Origin: Ornithinimicrobium cryptoxanthini
Lineage (GTDB): Bacteria; Actinomycetota; Actinomycetes; Actinomycetales; Dermatophilaceae
DNA: 64,000 bases
Reading direction: 5' to 3'
Assembly: GCF_023923205.1 (NCBI RefSeq)
Contig: NZ_CP099490.1
Location: 1,550,001 to 1,614,000 of the forward strand
This document shows, one piece after another, positions 28,512-37,770 of the stretch; the first letter of the stretch is position 1, and each line of letters opens with the position of its first letter. The notes below the pieces were generated by a model. That model made no database searches. It was not told the DNA's origin and was given only the letters and a program-made list of their open reading frames with translations. The position numbers and the translations under genes are program-made.

Positions 28512-29234
28512 GCCCGAGCCCTCGCTGGCCGTCGGCTCCAGCTGCACCACCAGCGGCGGCAGGAAGAGCTGGGTCAGCGGACCGATCGAGACGGCAAACA
28601 GGACCGTGCCCACCCCGACCACACCCCCGAGCAGCCAGCCGATGAGCACCACGGTCACCTCGATGCCGGTGCGGATCAGGCGCAGGCTGAAGCGTGTGCG
28701 GTGCGCGAGCCCGGTCATCAGTCCGTCTCGCGGCCCGGGCCCAAGCTGGGCACCGATATAGAGCGCGGTCGCTGCCCCGTTGAGCACGATGCCACCCAGC
28801 ATCATCAGCACCTGGAGCACGAGCGAGTCAGGTGTAGTCAGCAGAGCCAGCGCCGCGTCCGCGGACAGCCCGACCCAGATCGCGTTGGCGATCGTCCCCA
28901 GACCAGGCGCCTCGCGCAGCGGGATCCACAGCAGCAGGACCGCCAGCGACACCAGGATCGCGATGGTGCCGAAGCTGAGAGGCACGTGGGTCGCGACGCC
29001 ATAGTGGAAGACGTCCCACGGGATCATGCCCAGGCCGGCCCGAATGAGCATGGCCATGGACAGCCCAAAGATGGTGAGCCCGACGAACAGCTGGGTGAGC
29101 CGGCGGGGGAGTCGGCCGGCCCGCAGCTGCTGGCGCGGGGTCATCCGCGCCAGGCCCAGCACGGAGCGGGGCATGTCGGGCTCGAGGGGCAGATCCACGG
29201 GGACATCATGCGGGACGGGAGGAGGAGTGCTCAC
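28500..29234 (-). CDS. YczE/YitT-like integral membrane protein
   Basis: The 244-aa membrane protein has five or six predicted spans from about residue 45 onward. It has the YczE-family features [13 protein letters not shown] and [11 protein letters not shown]. YczE-type proteins are of unclear biochemical function; in Bacillus one is required for lipopeptide production. The start is a GTG at 29234, though an internal ATG near residue 20 is also possible. It is convergent with hemE and divergent from nfo. Confidence 0.78.
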   Translation of the reverse strand: MSTPPPVPHDVPVDLPLEPDMPRSVLGLARMTPRQQLRAGRLPRRLTQLFVGLTIFGLSMAMLIRAGLGMIPWDVFHYGVATHVPLSFGTIAILVSLAVLLLWIPLREAPGLGTIANAIWVGLSADAALALLTTPDSLVLQVLMMLGGIVLNGAATALYIGAQLGPGPRDGLMTGLAHRTRFSLRLIRTGIEVTVVLIGWLLGGVVGVGTVLFAVSIGPLTQLFLPPLVVQLEPTASEGSGSAQ

Positions 29235-29315
29235 ATCGACCCCAACGCCGGGTGGTGAGGGAGTATGCCGAGGCGCACCTCATCCACTGTCAGCAGCGAC
29301 GCCTACGGTGGGGTC

Positions 29316-30110
29316 ATGGCATACCCGATCGGTGCTCACGTCAGTCAGACCGACCCCATCGCTGAGGCACGAGCCCGCGGTGCGGATGCGGTCCAGTTCT
29401 TCCTCGGCGACCCGCAGAGCTATAAGGGGCCGGTGGTGGAGTATGCCGCTGGTCCGGCTGCCCTCAGGGCTGCGGCGGAGGAGGCGGGCGTCTCGCTCTA
29501 TGTGCATGCGCCCTATCCGATCAACGTCGCCTCACTCAACAACCGCATCCGGATCCCGGGGCGCAAGCTGCTCCAGCAGCACGTCAGCGCGGCTGCCGAG
29601 ATCGGCGCCAAGGGCATCGTCGTGCACGGCGGTCACCTCGGCGCGGACGAGGACTCCGCCAAGGGCTTCGACAACTGGCGCAAGTGCATCGACGGGCTGG
29701 ACATGCCGATCCCCGTGCTGATCGAGAACACTGCTGGTGGGGACAACGCCATGGCCCGCCGGCTCGAGGCCCTGGACCGGTTGTGGGAGGCGATCGGTCA
29801 GGCCGAGGGTGGAGACACGGTCGGCTTCTGCCTCGACACCTGCCACGCCCACGCGGGAGGGATCGAGCTGTCAAACGTCGTCGACCGCGTCCGGTCGATC
29901 ACCGGTCGGATCGACCTGATCCACGCCAACGACTCGCGCGACGCCTTCGACTCCGGTGCTGACCGGCACACCAACCTGGGCGCCGGTCACATCGCGGGGG
30001 ACGCGGTGGCGGACGTGGTGCGGGCTGCCGGAGCCCCAGCGGTCGTGGAGACCCCGGGAGGCGCGGCCGAGCAGGCTGCCGACATCGCCTGGCTGCGCGC
30101 GCGAGCCTGA
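29316..30110 (+). CDS. nfo: deoxyribonuclease IV (AP endonuclease family 2)
   Basis: The 264-aa TIM-barrel enzyme cuts DNA 5' of abasic sites during base-excision repair. Zinc-ligand motifs are visible in order: GAHVSQ, VVHGGHLGAD, LIENTAGG, GFCLDTCHAHAGG and IHANDSRDAFDSGADRH. It starts at ATG 29316 directly before the conserved AYPIGAHVS. It is inserted between heme genes but has no functional link to them. Its end abuts a tandem repeat that runs into the 3' end of the next gene. Confidence 0.92.
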   Translation: MAYPIGAHVSQTDPIAEARARGADAVQFFLGDPQSYKGPVVEYAAGPAALRAAAEEAGVSLYVHAPYPINVASLNNRIRIPGRKLLQQHVSAAAEIGAKGIVVHGGHLGADEDSAKGFDNWRKCIDGLDMPIPVLIENTAGGDNAMARRLEALDRLWEAIGQAEGGDTVGFCLDTCHAHAGGIELSNVVDRVRSITGRIDLIHANDSRDAFDSGADRHTNLGAGHIAGDAVADVVRAAGAPAVVETPGGAAEQAADIAWLRARA

Positions 30111-30111
30111 G

Positions 30112-30180
30112 GGCGGGTCAGGCGTCGGTCGACAGGCGGGTCAGGCTTCCGTCGACAGGGCGGGTCAGGCTTCCGTCGAC
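30112..30180. repeat. three tandem copies of about 23 bp at a gene end
   Basis: Units ggcgggtcaggc followed by t(t/c)cgtcgac-like sequence occur at 30112-30134, 30135-30157 and 30159-30180. The last copy covers the stop codon and final codons of the DUF4349 gene. The others extend into the gap after nfo, so the end of the gene has been duplicated. Confidence 0.75.
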
Positions 30181-31169
30181 GGGACCGGCACAGGCTCGGC
30201 GGCTCGCTGGTCGGCACTGGCCCGACGGCGGCGCCACCACAGGACCGGCGCGAGGATGAGCGCCGCCACGATCGCGAAGGGCAGCAGCGCGCCGATCGCG
30301 GTCAGCACGAAGGCCACCCCGGATAGGAAGGCGTCCCAGCCGGCGGACAGGCCGGCCGCAAAGCCGGTCGGCTCCTCCTCCTGGGCCAGCTGCACGGCTT
30401 CGGCCGGATCAGTCTCGGTGAGGTGCACGGTGATCGAAGAGCGCGCGACGTCGGCCTCCAGACCCTTGACGTGCGCCTTGAGCACGTCGAGCTCGGCCTC
30501 CCGGTCGGCGAGCTCACGCTCGAGGAAGACGATGTCCTCGATGCCTCCCGCGTCCTCGAGCAGGCCGCGGACCCGGGTGACGCTCGCCTCGAGCGTCTCG
30601 ATACGGGCGCTGGTGTCCGTGAAGTCCTGGGTCACGTCGAGGCTGGTGATGACCCTGCTGGTGAGCCGGCCGGTGGGGCCGAGCTGGTCGAGGGTCGCGT
30701 CAAGCCGGTCACCGGGCACCGAGAGGACGAGGGTGGCAAAACCGTCGAACCGCTCAGCACTGTTGTCGGGGCTGAGCTCCTCGCTGACGACCCACCCGTC
30801 GGCGGCGACTGCAGCCGCCCGGACCTGGGCCGCGGACTCGTTGACGTCCTCGACCGCGATCCCGAGCTGGGCGTCACGGGCGATCATCCGGCCCTCCGGG
30901 AGGTTCTGGCTCACCGGGTCGACACCGGACTCTCCCTCTCCGGCCGCAGGAGCAGCAGCTGCCTGAGAGTCCTCCCCGGCGAGGTCTCGGTCGGCCCCGT
31001 CGCTGCCTGCGTCGGCCGCCCCGGCCTCCTCAGCCTGAGCCGCGCTGTCGGCTGGGGCCGGTTCGTCCATGGCGTCGTCCGAGGAGGCGGAGCACCCGCC
31101 CAGCAGTGCCAGGGCGATGGCGCCGGCCACGAGCGTCGAACGGCCGTGCCGTGGGGTGATGCGGAGCAT
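30165..31169 (-). CDS. DUF4349 lipoprotein
   Basis: The 334-aa protein has a lipoprotein signal (LALLGGC, Cys at about 26). An acidic Ala-rich linker follows to about residue 85, then a DUF4349 domain (MIARDAQLGIAVEDV through to TVHLTETDP) with a central coiled-coil (ETLEASVTRVRGLLEDAG). A C-terminal membrane span and a basic WWRRRR tail end the protein. It would be anchored at both ends and face the outside. The family function is not established. The stop lies inside a tandem repeat, so its C-terminus may be variable between strains. Confidence 0.8.
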   Translation of the reverse strand: MLRITPRHGRSTLVAGAIALALLGGCSASSDDAMDEPAPADSAAQAEEAGAADAGSDGADRDLAGEDSQAAAAPAAGEGESGVDPVSQNLPEGRMIARDAQLGIAVEDVNESAAQVRAAAVAADGWVVSEELSPDNSAERFDGFATLVLSVPGDRLDATLDQLGPTGRLTSRVITSLDVTQDFTDTSARIETLEASVTRVRGLLEDAGGIEDIVFLERELADREAELDVLKAHVKGLEADVARSSITVHLTETDPAEAVQLAQEEEPTGFAAGLSAGWDAFLSGVAFVLTAIGALLPFAIVAALILAPVLWWRRRRASADQRAAEPVPVPSTEA

Positions 31170-31316
31170 GGCTTTCGTCCCTTCATCGATGGGTCGCCGA
31201 CCGGTTGCCGGGGGCGGGACGCGCAGTCCTGCGTCTGTGACCACCGATCGTGGCAGCGCGTTCCACCCGTGGGGGTCACGAATCGGTCTCTGTTTGGACG
31301 TGATTGGCTAACACCC

Positions 31317-32720
31317 GTGCGATATCTGGTGGTCGGTGGCGGAATCAGTGGTCTGGCGGCGGCCTGGGAGCTCGTCCAGCACGTGGACGGTCGCGACGTC
31401 ACCCTCCTCGACGCCGGGGACCGTCCCGGCGGCAAGCTGCGGGGCGCGACCGTTGGCGGGGTGCACGTGGACGTCGGCGCGGAGTCGGTCCTCGCCAGGC
31501 GACCCGAGGCGCTGGACCTGATCCACGAGGCAGGCCTCGGGGACGAGCTGGTGCACCCGACCGGTGCCCGCGCCGCGATCTGGAGCCGTGGGCGACTGCA
31601 CCCGGTTCCGCGCCGGACCCTGCTCGGCGTCCCCGCAGACCCGGACGACCTCGCGGGTCTGCTCACGGACGAGGAGGTGTCCCGGATCCGCGCCGAGGTC
31701 CCCGAGACGTTGGCCGCCGCAGACATCTCGGTCGGCGACCTCGTCGCGCGCCGGCTGGGCGACGCCGTGTCCGACCGCCTGGTCGAGCCCCTGCTGGGCG
31801 GGGTGTATGCCGGACACGCGCGGCTCATCTCGGCCGCGGCAGCGGCACCTGCTCTCCTGGCGGCCGCCCGCGCGGGGGAGTCCCTCGTGGCGGCAGCCGG
31901 GCGAGCCGTTCCGGTCCCGGCTGACCCCACGGCACCTCGCCCGCCGGTCTTTGCGGGCATCGAGGGGGGACTGCACCGTCTCCCCGCGGCGCTGCTTGAG
32001 CGCCTGACCGAGCGTGGTGTGACGGTGCGCAGCGGCACCATCGCGCGCGAGCTGCGCCGCACGGCCACAGGCTGGCAGGTTGTCACCGGCCCGGTCCCCG
32101 ACCCGCGGGTGCACGACGCTGATCGCGTCATCCTCGCCGTGCCGCCGGCACCCACCGCCCGGCTGCTCCGGGAGGCAGCGCCTGTCGCGGCCGACGCCCT
32201 CTCCGGGGTCGAGACGGCATCGATGGCGGTGCTGACCTTCGCCTTCTCCGCCGACCAGCCGCCGGACCTGACCGGGTCCGGGTTCCTGGTGCCACCGCGC
32301 GACGGCCGCTTCCTCAAGGCCGCCACCTTCAGCATGAACAAGTGGGACTGGGTGCGCGCCCACGGGGTCGATGCCGGTCCAGACGGCCAGGACGTGCTGC
32401 TGCTGCGAGCCTCGGTGGGACGGCACCAGGAGGAGGCCTCGCTGCAGCATCTCGACCGGGTCCTGGTCGAGCTGGCGCTGACCGACCTCGGCGACGCCAC
32501 GGGCAGCACCCTCCCCGCACCCCTCGACGCGCACGTGCAGCGCTGGGGTGGTGGGCTGCCGCAGGCCGCCGTGGGGCACCGAGACCGCGTCGCCGCCGTG
32601 CTCGACTCGGTGGCCCGACAACCGGGCCTGGCGGTCGCCGGCGCGGCCTATGACGGGGTGGGCGTCCCGGCGTGCATCGCCAGCGGCCGGGCCGCAGCCG
32701 TCCAGGTGCTGGCCGGCTGA
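31317..32720 (+). CDS. hemY: protoporphyrinogen/coproporphyrinogen oxidase
   Basis: The 467-aa FAD enzyme of the HemY/CgoX family starts with the dinucleotide-binding motif RYLVVGGGISGLAAAWEL. It continues with GDRPGGKLRG, a central LLGGVYAG and the C-terminal VAGAAYDGVGVPACIASG, which closes the FAD site. With HemQ encoded 124 bp downstream, it most likely oxidises coproporphyrinogen III to coproporphyrin III, the actinobacterial route (gene also called cgoX). The GTG at 31317 directly precedes the FAD motif. The upstream frame is open but overlaps the DUF4349 gene. Confidence 0.9.
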   Translation: MRYLVVGGGISGLAAAWELVQHVDGRDVTLLDAGDRPGGKLRGATVGGVHVDVGAESVLARRPEALDLIHEAGLGDELVHPTGARAAIWSRGRLHPVPRRTLLGVPADPDDLAGLLTDEEVSRIRAEVPETLAAADISVGDLVARRLGDAVSDRLVEPLLGGVYAGHARLISAAAAAPALLAAARAGESLVAAAGRAVPVPADPTAPRPPVFAGIEGGLHRLPAALLERLTERGVTVRSGTIARELRRTATGWQVVTGPVPDPRVHDADRVILAVPPAPTARLLREAAPVAADALSGVETASMAVLTFAFSADQPPDLTGSGFLVPPRDGRFLKAATFSMNKWDWVRAHGVDAGPDGQDVLLLRASVGRHQEEASLQHLDRVLVELALTDLGDATGSTLPAPLDAHVQRWGGGLPQAAVGHRDRVAAVLDSVARQPGLAVAGAAYDGVGVPACIASGRAAAVQVLAG

Positions 32721-32843
32721 GCCAGCTGGCCCGCCCACCGAGCCAGCCGGCTGCCCAGGTGGGGCGGACAGATCACCGCGCCCACGGCATACGCCTCAGA
32801 CCCCGGTGCCCGGCCACTCAGGGGAGCGACGCACAATGGCGCT

Positions 32844-33566
32844 ATGACTGAGCAGCCCGCAGCAGAGCCCGCCGAGACCCCGACGCCGGACGCCGACCGC
32901 GTCAACAGCGAGGTCCGCTATGCGATGTATTCAGTGTTCCGCACCGTCACCCCGCTCGGGGACGACCGGGACGACCTGACCCATGAGCTGGAGATGCTGC
33001 TCGCCGCCATCGCCGACGAGGGGGTCGTGGTGCGCGGCCTCTATGACGTCTCCGGGCTGCGCGCCGACGCCGACTTCCTGATCTGGTGGCATGCCGAGTC
33101 GGTGGACCTGCTCCAGTCGGCCTACCAGCGACTGCGCCGCACCGGACTGGGCGCCCAGCTGGAGCCGGTCTGGAGCAATGTCGGCCTGCACCGCCCGGCC
33201 GAGTTCAACCGCGGCCACATCCCGGCGTTCCTGGCCGGTGAGGAGCCGGGGGACTACCTGTGCGTCTATCCGTTCGTGCGCTCCTACGAGTGGTATGTCC
33301 TTCCCGAGGACGAGCGTCGCCGGATGCTGCGCGAGCACGGCCTGGCCGCGCGTGACTTCAAGGATGTCCGGGCCAACACGATCGCCAGTTTTGCCCTCGG
33401 GGACTACGAGTGGCTGCTGGCCTTTGAGGCCGATGAGCTGCACCGGATCGTGGACCTGATGCGGGAGCTGCGCGGCGTCGACGCACGGCTGCACGTGCGC
33501 GAGGAGATCCCGTTCTTCACCGGCAAGCGGGTCGACGCGGCGGCCTTGGTGGCGAGCCTGGCCTGA
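32844..33566 (+). CDS. hemQ: coproheme decarboxylase (HemQ, chlorite dismutase family)
   Basis: The 240-aa protein belongs to the chlorite-dismutase-like family. Actinobacterial members decarboxylate coproheme to heme b, the last step of the coproporphyrin-dependent pathway (also named chdC). Features include [18 protein letters not shown], a [13 protein letters not shown] segment containing the Tyr used in decarboxylation, and the [13 protein letters not shown] heme-side region. It is encoded just after the hemY-type oxidase, consistent with consecutive steps. Ferrochelatase is not in this window. Confidence 0.93.
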   Translation: MTEQPAAEPAETPTPDADRVNSEVRYAMYSVFRTVTPLGDDRDDLTHELEMLLAAIADEGVVVRGLYDVSGLRADADFLIWWHAESVDLLQSAYQRLRRTGLGAQLEPVWSNVGLHRPAEFNRGHIPAFLAGEEPGDYLCVYPFVRSYEWYVLPEDERRRMLREHGLAARDFKDVRANTIASFALGDYEWLLAFEADELHRIVDLMRELRGVDARLHVREEIPFFTGKRVDAAALVASLA

Positions 33567-33603
33567 GCTCGGGTCGCGACACGCCTGCCCACGGTCGAGG
33601 GTT

Positions 33604-33644
33604 ACGAGAAGACCCGCCCCAGCAACAGCCGGAGCGGGTCTCGT
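33604..33644. terminator. bidirectional terminator between hemQ and msrB
   Basis: The arms acgag-(aag)-acccgc and gcgggtctcgt pair with a 3-nt bulge. The hairpin lies between two convergent genes, so it can end both transcripts. There is no long U tract, which is common in high-GC genomes. Confidence 0.55.
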
Positions 33645-33660
33645 GGGTGTTGGTGGTCGA

Positions 33661-34140
33661 CTAGAAGGTGCCGCCGGACCTGGCGGTCTGGCTCTTGGCA
33701 GGCGTGCCCGCGAGGGCGGCCGGCTGGCCCGAGGGCTCCAGCGTCAAGCTGATGGAGTTCATGCAGAAACGCTGGTCGGTCGGGGTCTCATAGCCTTCGC
33801 CCTCGAAGACGTGGCCCAGGTGCGAACCGCAGTTCGCGCAGAGGACCTCGGTGCGGGTGCGCCCCAGCGAGTTGTCCTCGACGTAGTCCACGCGGTCCTC
33901 GGCCAGCGGGGCATAGAAGGACGGCCACCCACAGTGGCTCTCAAACTTGGTCTCGCTGCGGAAGAGCTCGGCTCCGCAGGCCCGGCAGGCATAGACGCCC
34001 TCGGTGGTGGTGTCGGTGAACTCCCCGACGAACGGCCGCTCCGTCCCTGCTTGGCGGAGCACGGCAAACTCCTGCGGCGTCAGCTGGTCACGCCACTCCT
34101 GGTCCGTCTTGGTGACGGCATAGGTCTTGTTCTCGCTCAT
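33661..34140 (-). CDS. msrB: peptide-methionine (R)-S-oxide reductase
   Basis: The 159-aa MsrB reduces methionine-R-sulfoxide in damaged proteins. Two zinc-binding CxxC pairs (CRAC near 53 and CANC near 100), HCGWPSFYAP and the catalytic Cys in RFCMNSISL are all present. The C-terminal 22 residues after the catalytic core are an extra Ser/Ala-rich tail. The protein is cytoplasmic. It lies convergent to hemQ with a shared terminator. Confidence 0.94.
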   Translation of the reverse strand: MSENKTYAVTKTDQEWRDQLTPQEFAVLRQAGTERPFVGEFTDTTTEGVYACRACGAELFRSETKFESHCGWPSFYAPLAEDRVDYVEDNSLGRTRTEVLCANCGSHLGHVFEGEGYETPTDQRFCMNSISLTLEPSGQPAALAGTPAKSQTARSGGTF

Positions 34141-34242
34141 AGTTCCCCCACATTACGCCGCAGACGCACAAAGTCCAGTTCGGTCCCGCGCCGGTCAGGG
34201 AAACCGCGCGAGTGTCAGGGGGCACAGGTAGCGTCGCGCAGT

Positions 34243-35334
34243 ATGGCGAGTCCTCAGATCCTGGTAGTCCCCGGCCCCGAGGGGGAGCGGGAGGTGCGTC
34301 TCAGCAGTCCGGACAAGGTGGTCTGGCCGGCCACCGACGACGGCGGCGCCATCACCAAGGCCAACCTGGCGGCATACCTGATGGCCGTGGGGGAGCCGCT
34401 GCTGCGGGCGCTGGCCGACCGGCCGGTCACGCTGCAGCGGGTGCGGGACGGGATCGAGGGGGAGGTCTTCTATTCGAAGAACCCGCCCAAGGGAGTGCCG
34501 GAGTGGGTGCGCACGACGATGGTGACCTATCCCTCGGGGCGCAGCCACCCACAGCTGGTGGTCGACGAGCTGGCGACCGCCGTGTGGGCAGCGCAGATGG
34601 GCACCGTAACCTTCCACCCGTGGCCGGTGCGCAGCGCTGACAACGACCACCCCGACGAGATCCGGATCGATCTGGACCCCGAGCCCGGCCTCGGCTTCAC
34701 CGACGTGGTGGAGGTCGCCCGCGGCCTGCGGAAGGTGATGGAGGGGGTGGGGCTCACGCCGTTCGTGAAGACCACCGGCAGTCGCGGCGTGCACGTCTTT
34801 GCCGCGATCGAGCCCCGGTTGGAGTTCCTCGAGGTGCGGCACGCCGTCATCGGCGTCGCCCGGGAGCTGGAGCGGACGATGCCCGACCTGGTGACGACCT
34901 CCTGGTGGAAGGAGGAGCGTGGGCAGCGCGTCTTCGTCGACTTCAACCAGGCGACCCGGGACCGCACGCTCGCGGCAGCCTGGTCACCGCGGGTGCTGCC
35001 GGGTGGCCCCGTGTCGGTGCCGATGACCTGGGAGCAGCTGGGTCAGATCGGCCCGGGCGAGCTGACGGTGCGGACCGTGCCGGAGTGGCTGGCCGAGCAC
35101 GGTGACGCGTGGGAGGACCTGCACGCCGAGCCGGGGACGATCGATGCTGCCTATGCGCTGTGGGAGGCCGACCTGGAGCGCGGGCTGGGCGAGCTCAACT
35201 TCCCCCCGGACCACCCCAAGATGCCGGGGGAGCCGCGCCGGGTGCAGCCCAGCCGCAAGCGCCACGACCTGCCCGACCCGGAGGACCGACCGGCGCCGCG
35301 TCGCGCACGAGCAAGCACCGATCAGGCAGACTGA
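34243..35334 (+). CDS. LigD-type DNA polymerase/primase domain protein
   Basis: The 363-aa protein matches the archaeo-eukaryotic primase-like polymerase domain of bacterial LigD. It shows VWPATDDGGAITKANL, EVFYSKNPPKGVPEW, the metal-binding DLDPE in EIRIDLDPEPG and TTGSRGVHVF. It would fill or extend ends during non-homologous end joining or related repair. It is a stand-alone domain with no ligase or nuclease fused. The gene for an ATP-dependent ligase starts 4 bp after its stop, so the pair recreates two parts of LigD. No Ku gene is seen in the window. Confidence 0.88.
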   Translation: MASPQILVVPGPEGEREVRLSSPDKVVWPATDDGGAITKANLAAYLMAVGEPLLRALADRPVTLQRVRDGIEGEVFYSKNPPKGVPEWVRTTMVTYPSGRSHPQLVVDELATAVWAAQMGTVTFHPWPVRSADNDHPDEIRIDLDPEPGLGFTDVVEVARGLRKVMEGVGLTPFVKTTGSRGVHVFAAIEPRLEFLEVRHAVIGVARELERTMPDLVTTSWWKEERGQRVFVDFNQATRDRTLAAAWSPRVLPGGPVSVPMTWEQLGQIGPGELTVRTVPEWLAEHGDAWEDLHAEPGTIDAAYALWEADLERGLGELNFPPDHPKMPGEPRRVQPSRKRHDLPDPEDRPAPRRARASTDQAD

Positions 35335-35338
35335 CGCC

Positions 35339-36397
35339 ATGGACCTGCCCGTCATGCCGCCGGTGAAGCCGATGCTCGCCAAGCCGGTCAAGGGGATCCC
35401 GCAGGGCCAGCTGTATGAGCCCAAGTGGGACGGCTTCCGCTCGATCATCTTCCGCGACGGTGACGAGGTCGAGATCGGTTCGCGCAACGAGAAGCCGATG
35501 ACGCGCTACTTCCCGGAGGTCGTCGACGCCGTCCTGGCGAACTTCCCCCAGCGCGCCGTCATCGACGGGGAGATCATCTATGCCGACCCCGAGGCCGACC
35601 GGCTCGACTTCGAGGTGCTGCAGCAGCGGATCCACCCGGCCGACTCCCGCGTGCGCAAGCTCTCGGTCGAGACACCGGCGGCGTTCGTGGCCTTCGACCT
35701 GCTGGCGCTGGGTGACGACGACCTGACCGGGCTGCCGCTGGAGCAGCGTCGGGTCAGGCTCGAGGAGGCGCTGGCCACCGCCCAGCCACCGGTCTATCTG
35801 ACGCCGCTGACCCGTGACCCCGACGTCGCGCAGGAGTGGTTCGTCCAGTTCGAGGGGGCGGGTCTCGACGGGCTGATCGCCAAGGACCCGCAGGGCACCT
35901 ACCAACCGGACAAGCGCGTGCAGAGCAAGATCAAGCACGAGCGCACCGCCGACTGTGTCGTCGCGGGCTACCGCCTGCACAAGTCGGGCCCGGACGCGCT
36001 CGGCTCCCTGCTCCTCGGGCTCTATGACGAGGACGGCACTCTCGCGTCGGTCGGGGTCGTCGGCGCCTTGCCGATGGCGCGCCGCCGCGAGCTGCTCAGC
36101 GAGCTGGCGCCGCTGGTCACCGACATCAAGGGCCACCCGTGGGACTGGGGAGCTTCCTTCGAGGGGACCCCCCGCAAGAACGAGACCAGCCGGTGGAACG
36201 CCGGCAAGGACCTCTCGTTCGTCCCGCTGCGTCCCGAACGGGTCGTCGAGGTCAGGTTCGACTACATGGAGGGCCGGCGCTTCCGACACACGGCGCAGTT
36301 CGTCCGTTGGCGGCCGGACCGTGAACCGTCCCGCTGCACCTTTGGACAGCTGGAGCAACCGGTCGACTTTGATCTCTCGGAGGTGCTGGGTGGCTGA
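35339..36397 (+). CDS. ligC: ATP-dependent DNA ligase
   Basis: This 352-aa ligase has nucleotidyltransferase motif I KWDGFR with the predicted AMP-accepting Lys29. Motif III/IV regions are at FVAFDLLAL and EGLIAK-like GLDGLIAKD, and motif V at KIKHERTADCVV. A C-terminal OB-fold follows. It resembles actinobacterial LigC or the ligase module of LigD. It seals nicks using ATP, probably in end joining or gap repair together with the upstream polymerase. The coding region overlaps the hydrolase gene by 8 bp. Confidence 0.88.
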   Translation: MDLPVMPPVKPMLAKPVKGIPQGQLYEPKWDGFRSIIFRDGDEVEIGSRNEKPMTRYFPEVVDAVLANFPQRAVIDGEIIYADPEADRLDFEVLQQRIHPADSRVRKLSVETPAAFVAFDLLALGDDDLTGLPLEQRRVRLEEALATAQPPVYLTPLTRDPDVAQEWFVQFEGAGLDGLIAKDPQGTYQPDKRVQSKIKHERTADCVVAGYRLHKSGPDALGSLLLGLYDEDGTLASVGVVGALPMARRRELLSELAPLVTDIKGHPWDWGASFEGTPRKNETSRWNAGKDLSFVPLRPERVVEVRFDYMEGRRFRHTAQFVRWRPDREPSRCTFGQLEQPVDFDLSEVLGG

Positions 36398-37592
36398 GGT
36401 GAGGGTGGTGCCCCGGCTCGGCACCGTGCTGGCGGTGGGCAGCGTGGGCGTGAGTGTGGCTGCGGCCCTGGCCTCCCTGGGGGTGGCAACCTATTTTGCG
36501 CGCCGGGTGGTGACCCCGGAGCACGAGAAGAAGGACGACACCTGGATCGTCTCGATCGACCGCGACGGACCGGATGCCAGCACCATCACCTTCGTCGCCG
36601 CCCCGCACACCCTCTCGCCGGGGCGCTACGGCCTGTGGCTCGACCACGGAGAGGGGCACGCCCGGGTGGGTGACGTCATCTCAAGCGACCTGACGCCGCG
36701 CAGGTCGGTGGACCGCACGGTGGTCCGCGAGCTGCTCGACCTCGACGAGGGCCGCCTCGTCCCGGGGCCAGCCCGGTGGAACAGCTACTACTACTGCGGC
36801 GACCCGGGGACGGCGGTCGGTCTCGAGTTCGAAAACGTGCACGTGCCCTCGGACATCGGTGACCTGCCGGCCTGGCTGGTGCCGCCCCGGGAGGAGGCGG
36901 AGCGTCCTGGCGAGTGGGCGGTGCTGGTCCACGGCCGCTCGGCCAAGCGCGAGGAGACGATCCGTGCGCTGCCGCTCCTGCACGACCTTGGCTTCACCTC
37001 GCTGGTGCCGAAGTACCGCAACGACCAGGGCGCACCACCCAGCGCGGACGGCCGCTACAACCTGGGTCTGTCCGAGTGGCGCGACATCGAGGCGGCGATC
37101 ATCTATGCCGTGGGCAGGGGTGCCAAGCAGGTCACCCTCTTGGGCTGGTCGATGGGCGGGGCGATCGTGCTGCAGACCCTGGACCGCTCCGACTTCGCGC
37201 AGTTCGTGAACCGGGTCGTCCTGGACTGCCCCGTGATCGACTGGGGCGTGGTGCTGACCCACAACGCCGACCTCAACAAGATCCCGCGGGCGGCCAGCAT
37301 GCTGGGCAAGCTGCTGATGGGGCGCAAGGCCACCCGCCACCTGGTGGGCGTGGCCGAGCCGCTGGACATCGCGGTCACCAACTGGGTGGCCCGCTCCGAC
37401 GAGCTGCGCCACCCGATGCTGCTGATGCACTCACGCAGCGACGATGTGGTGCCGTTCGGTCCGTCGGAGGCTCTCGCGGAGAAGCGCCCGGACCTGATCA
37501 CGCTGGACCTGTGGGACGGACCGCTGCACTGCCGCGAGTGGAACACCGACACCCAGCGCTGGGAGCAGGCGGTCCGCGACTTCCTCGCCTGA
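36390..37592 (+). CDS. alpha/beta hydrolase, membrane-associated
   Basis: This protein of about 400 aa has one N-terminal hydrophobic span (about residues 10-35) followed by a long N-terminal region and an alpha/beta-hydrolase core. The core has VLVHGRSAKREE near the oxyanion hole, the nucleophile elbow GWSMGG (Ser254), Asp in HSRSDDVV and the final His in GPLHCREW. The substrate is unknown; an esterase or peptidase role is possible. The GTG at 36390 follows a GGAGG site 6 bases upstream and overlaps the ligase gene, so it is co-translated. Confidence 0.82.
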   Translation: MAEVRVVPRLGTVLAVGSVGVSVAAALASLGVATYFARRVVTPEHEKKDDTWIVSIDRDGPDASTITFVAAPHTLSPGRYGLWLDHGEGHARVGDVISSDLTPRRSVDRTVVRELLDLDEGRLVPGPARWNSYYYCGDPGTAVGLEFENVHVPSDIGDLPAWLVPPREEAERPGEWAVLVHGRSAKREETIRALPLLHDLGFTSLVPKYRNDQGAPPSADGRYNLGLSEWRDIEAAIIYAVGRGAKQVTLLGWSMGGAIVLQTLDRSDFAQFVNRVVLDCPVIDWGVVLTHNADLNKIPRAASMLGKLLMGRKATRHLVGVAEPLDIAVTNWVARSDELRHPMLLMHSRSDDVVPFGPSEALAEKRPDLITLDLWDGPLHCREWNTDTQRWEQAVRDFLA

Positions 37593-37703
37593 CCGGCCCT
37601 TTTTGGCGTAGTTCTGACCCCCGTCGCGCAATTTCGGGGGCGTTCACGTGCGCTGTGGGGCCAGCGGGTTGGCTTCGGCACGCGACCCTTATGACAAGGT
37701 CGC

Positions 37704-37755
37704 TTGACGCTGGCCATCGTGTCAAGTAACCTTGACATGTCAAGGAAGCATGACA
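37704..37755 (+). promoter_or_regulatory. promoter with two tandem operator dyads for the XRE regulator
   Basis: A -35 TTGACG (37704-37709) and -10 TAACCT (37727-37732) are spaced by 17 bp. Overlapping the -10 is a perfect dyad TGTCAAG-N4-CTTGACA at 37720-37737. Immediately next is a second, TGTCAAG-N4-CATGACA, at 37738-37755 with one mismatch. Binding by the XRE protein encoded 15 bp downstream would block transcription, so autoregulation is likely. Confidence 0.7.
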
Positions 37756-37770
37756 CATCCGGAGGGTTCT

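Noticed and set aside
37618..37640. Possible terminator after the hydrolase gene (CCCCCG/CGGGGG)
   Set aside because: The stem is only 6 bp with an 11-base loop and no U tract, too weak to call.
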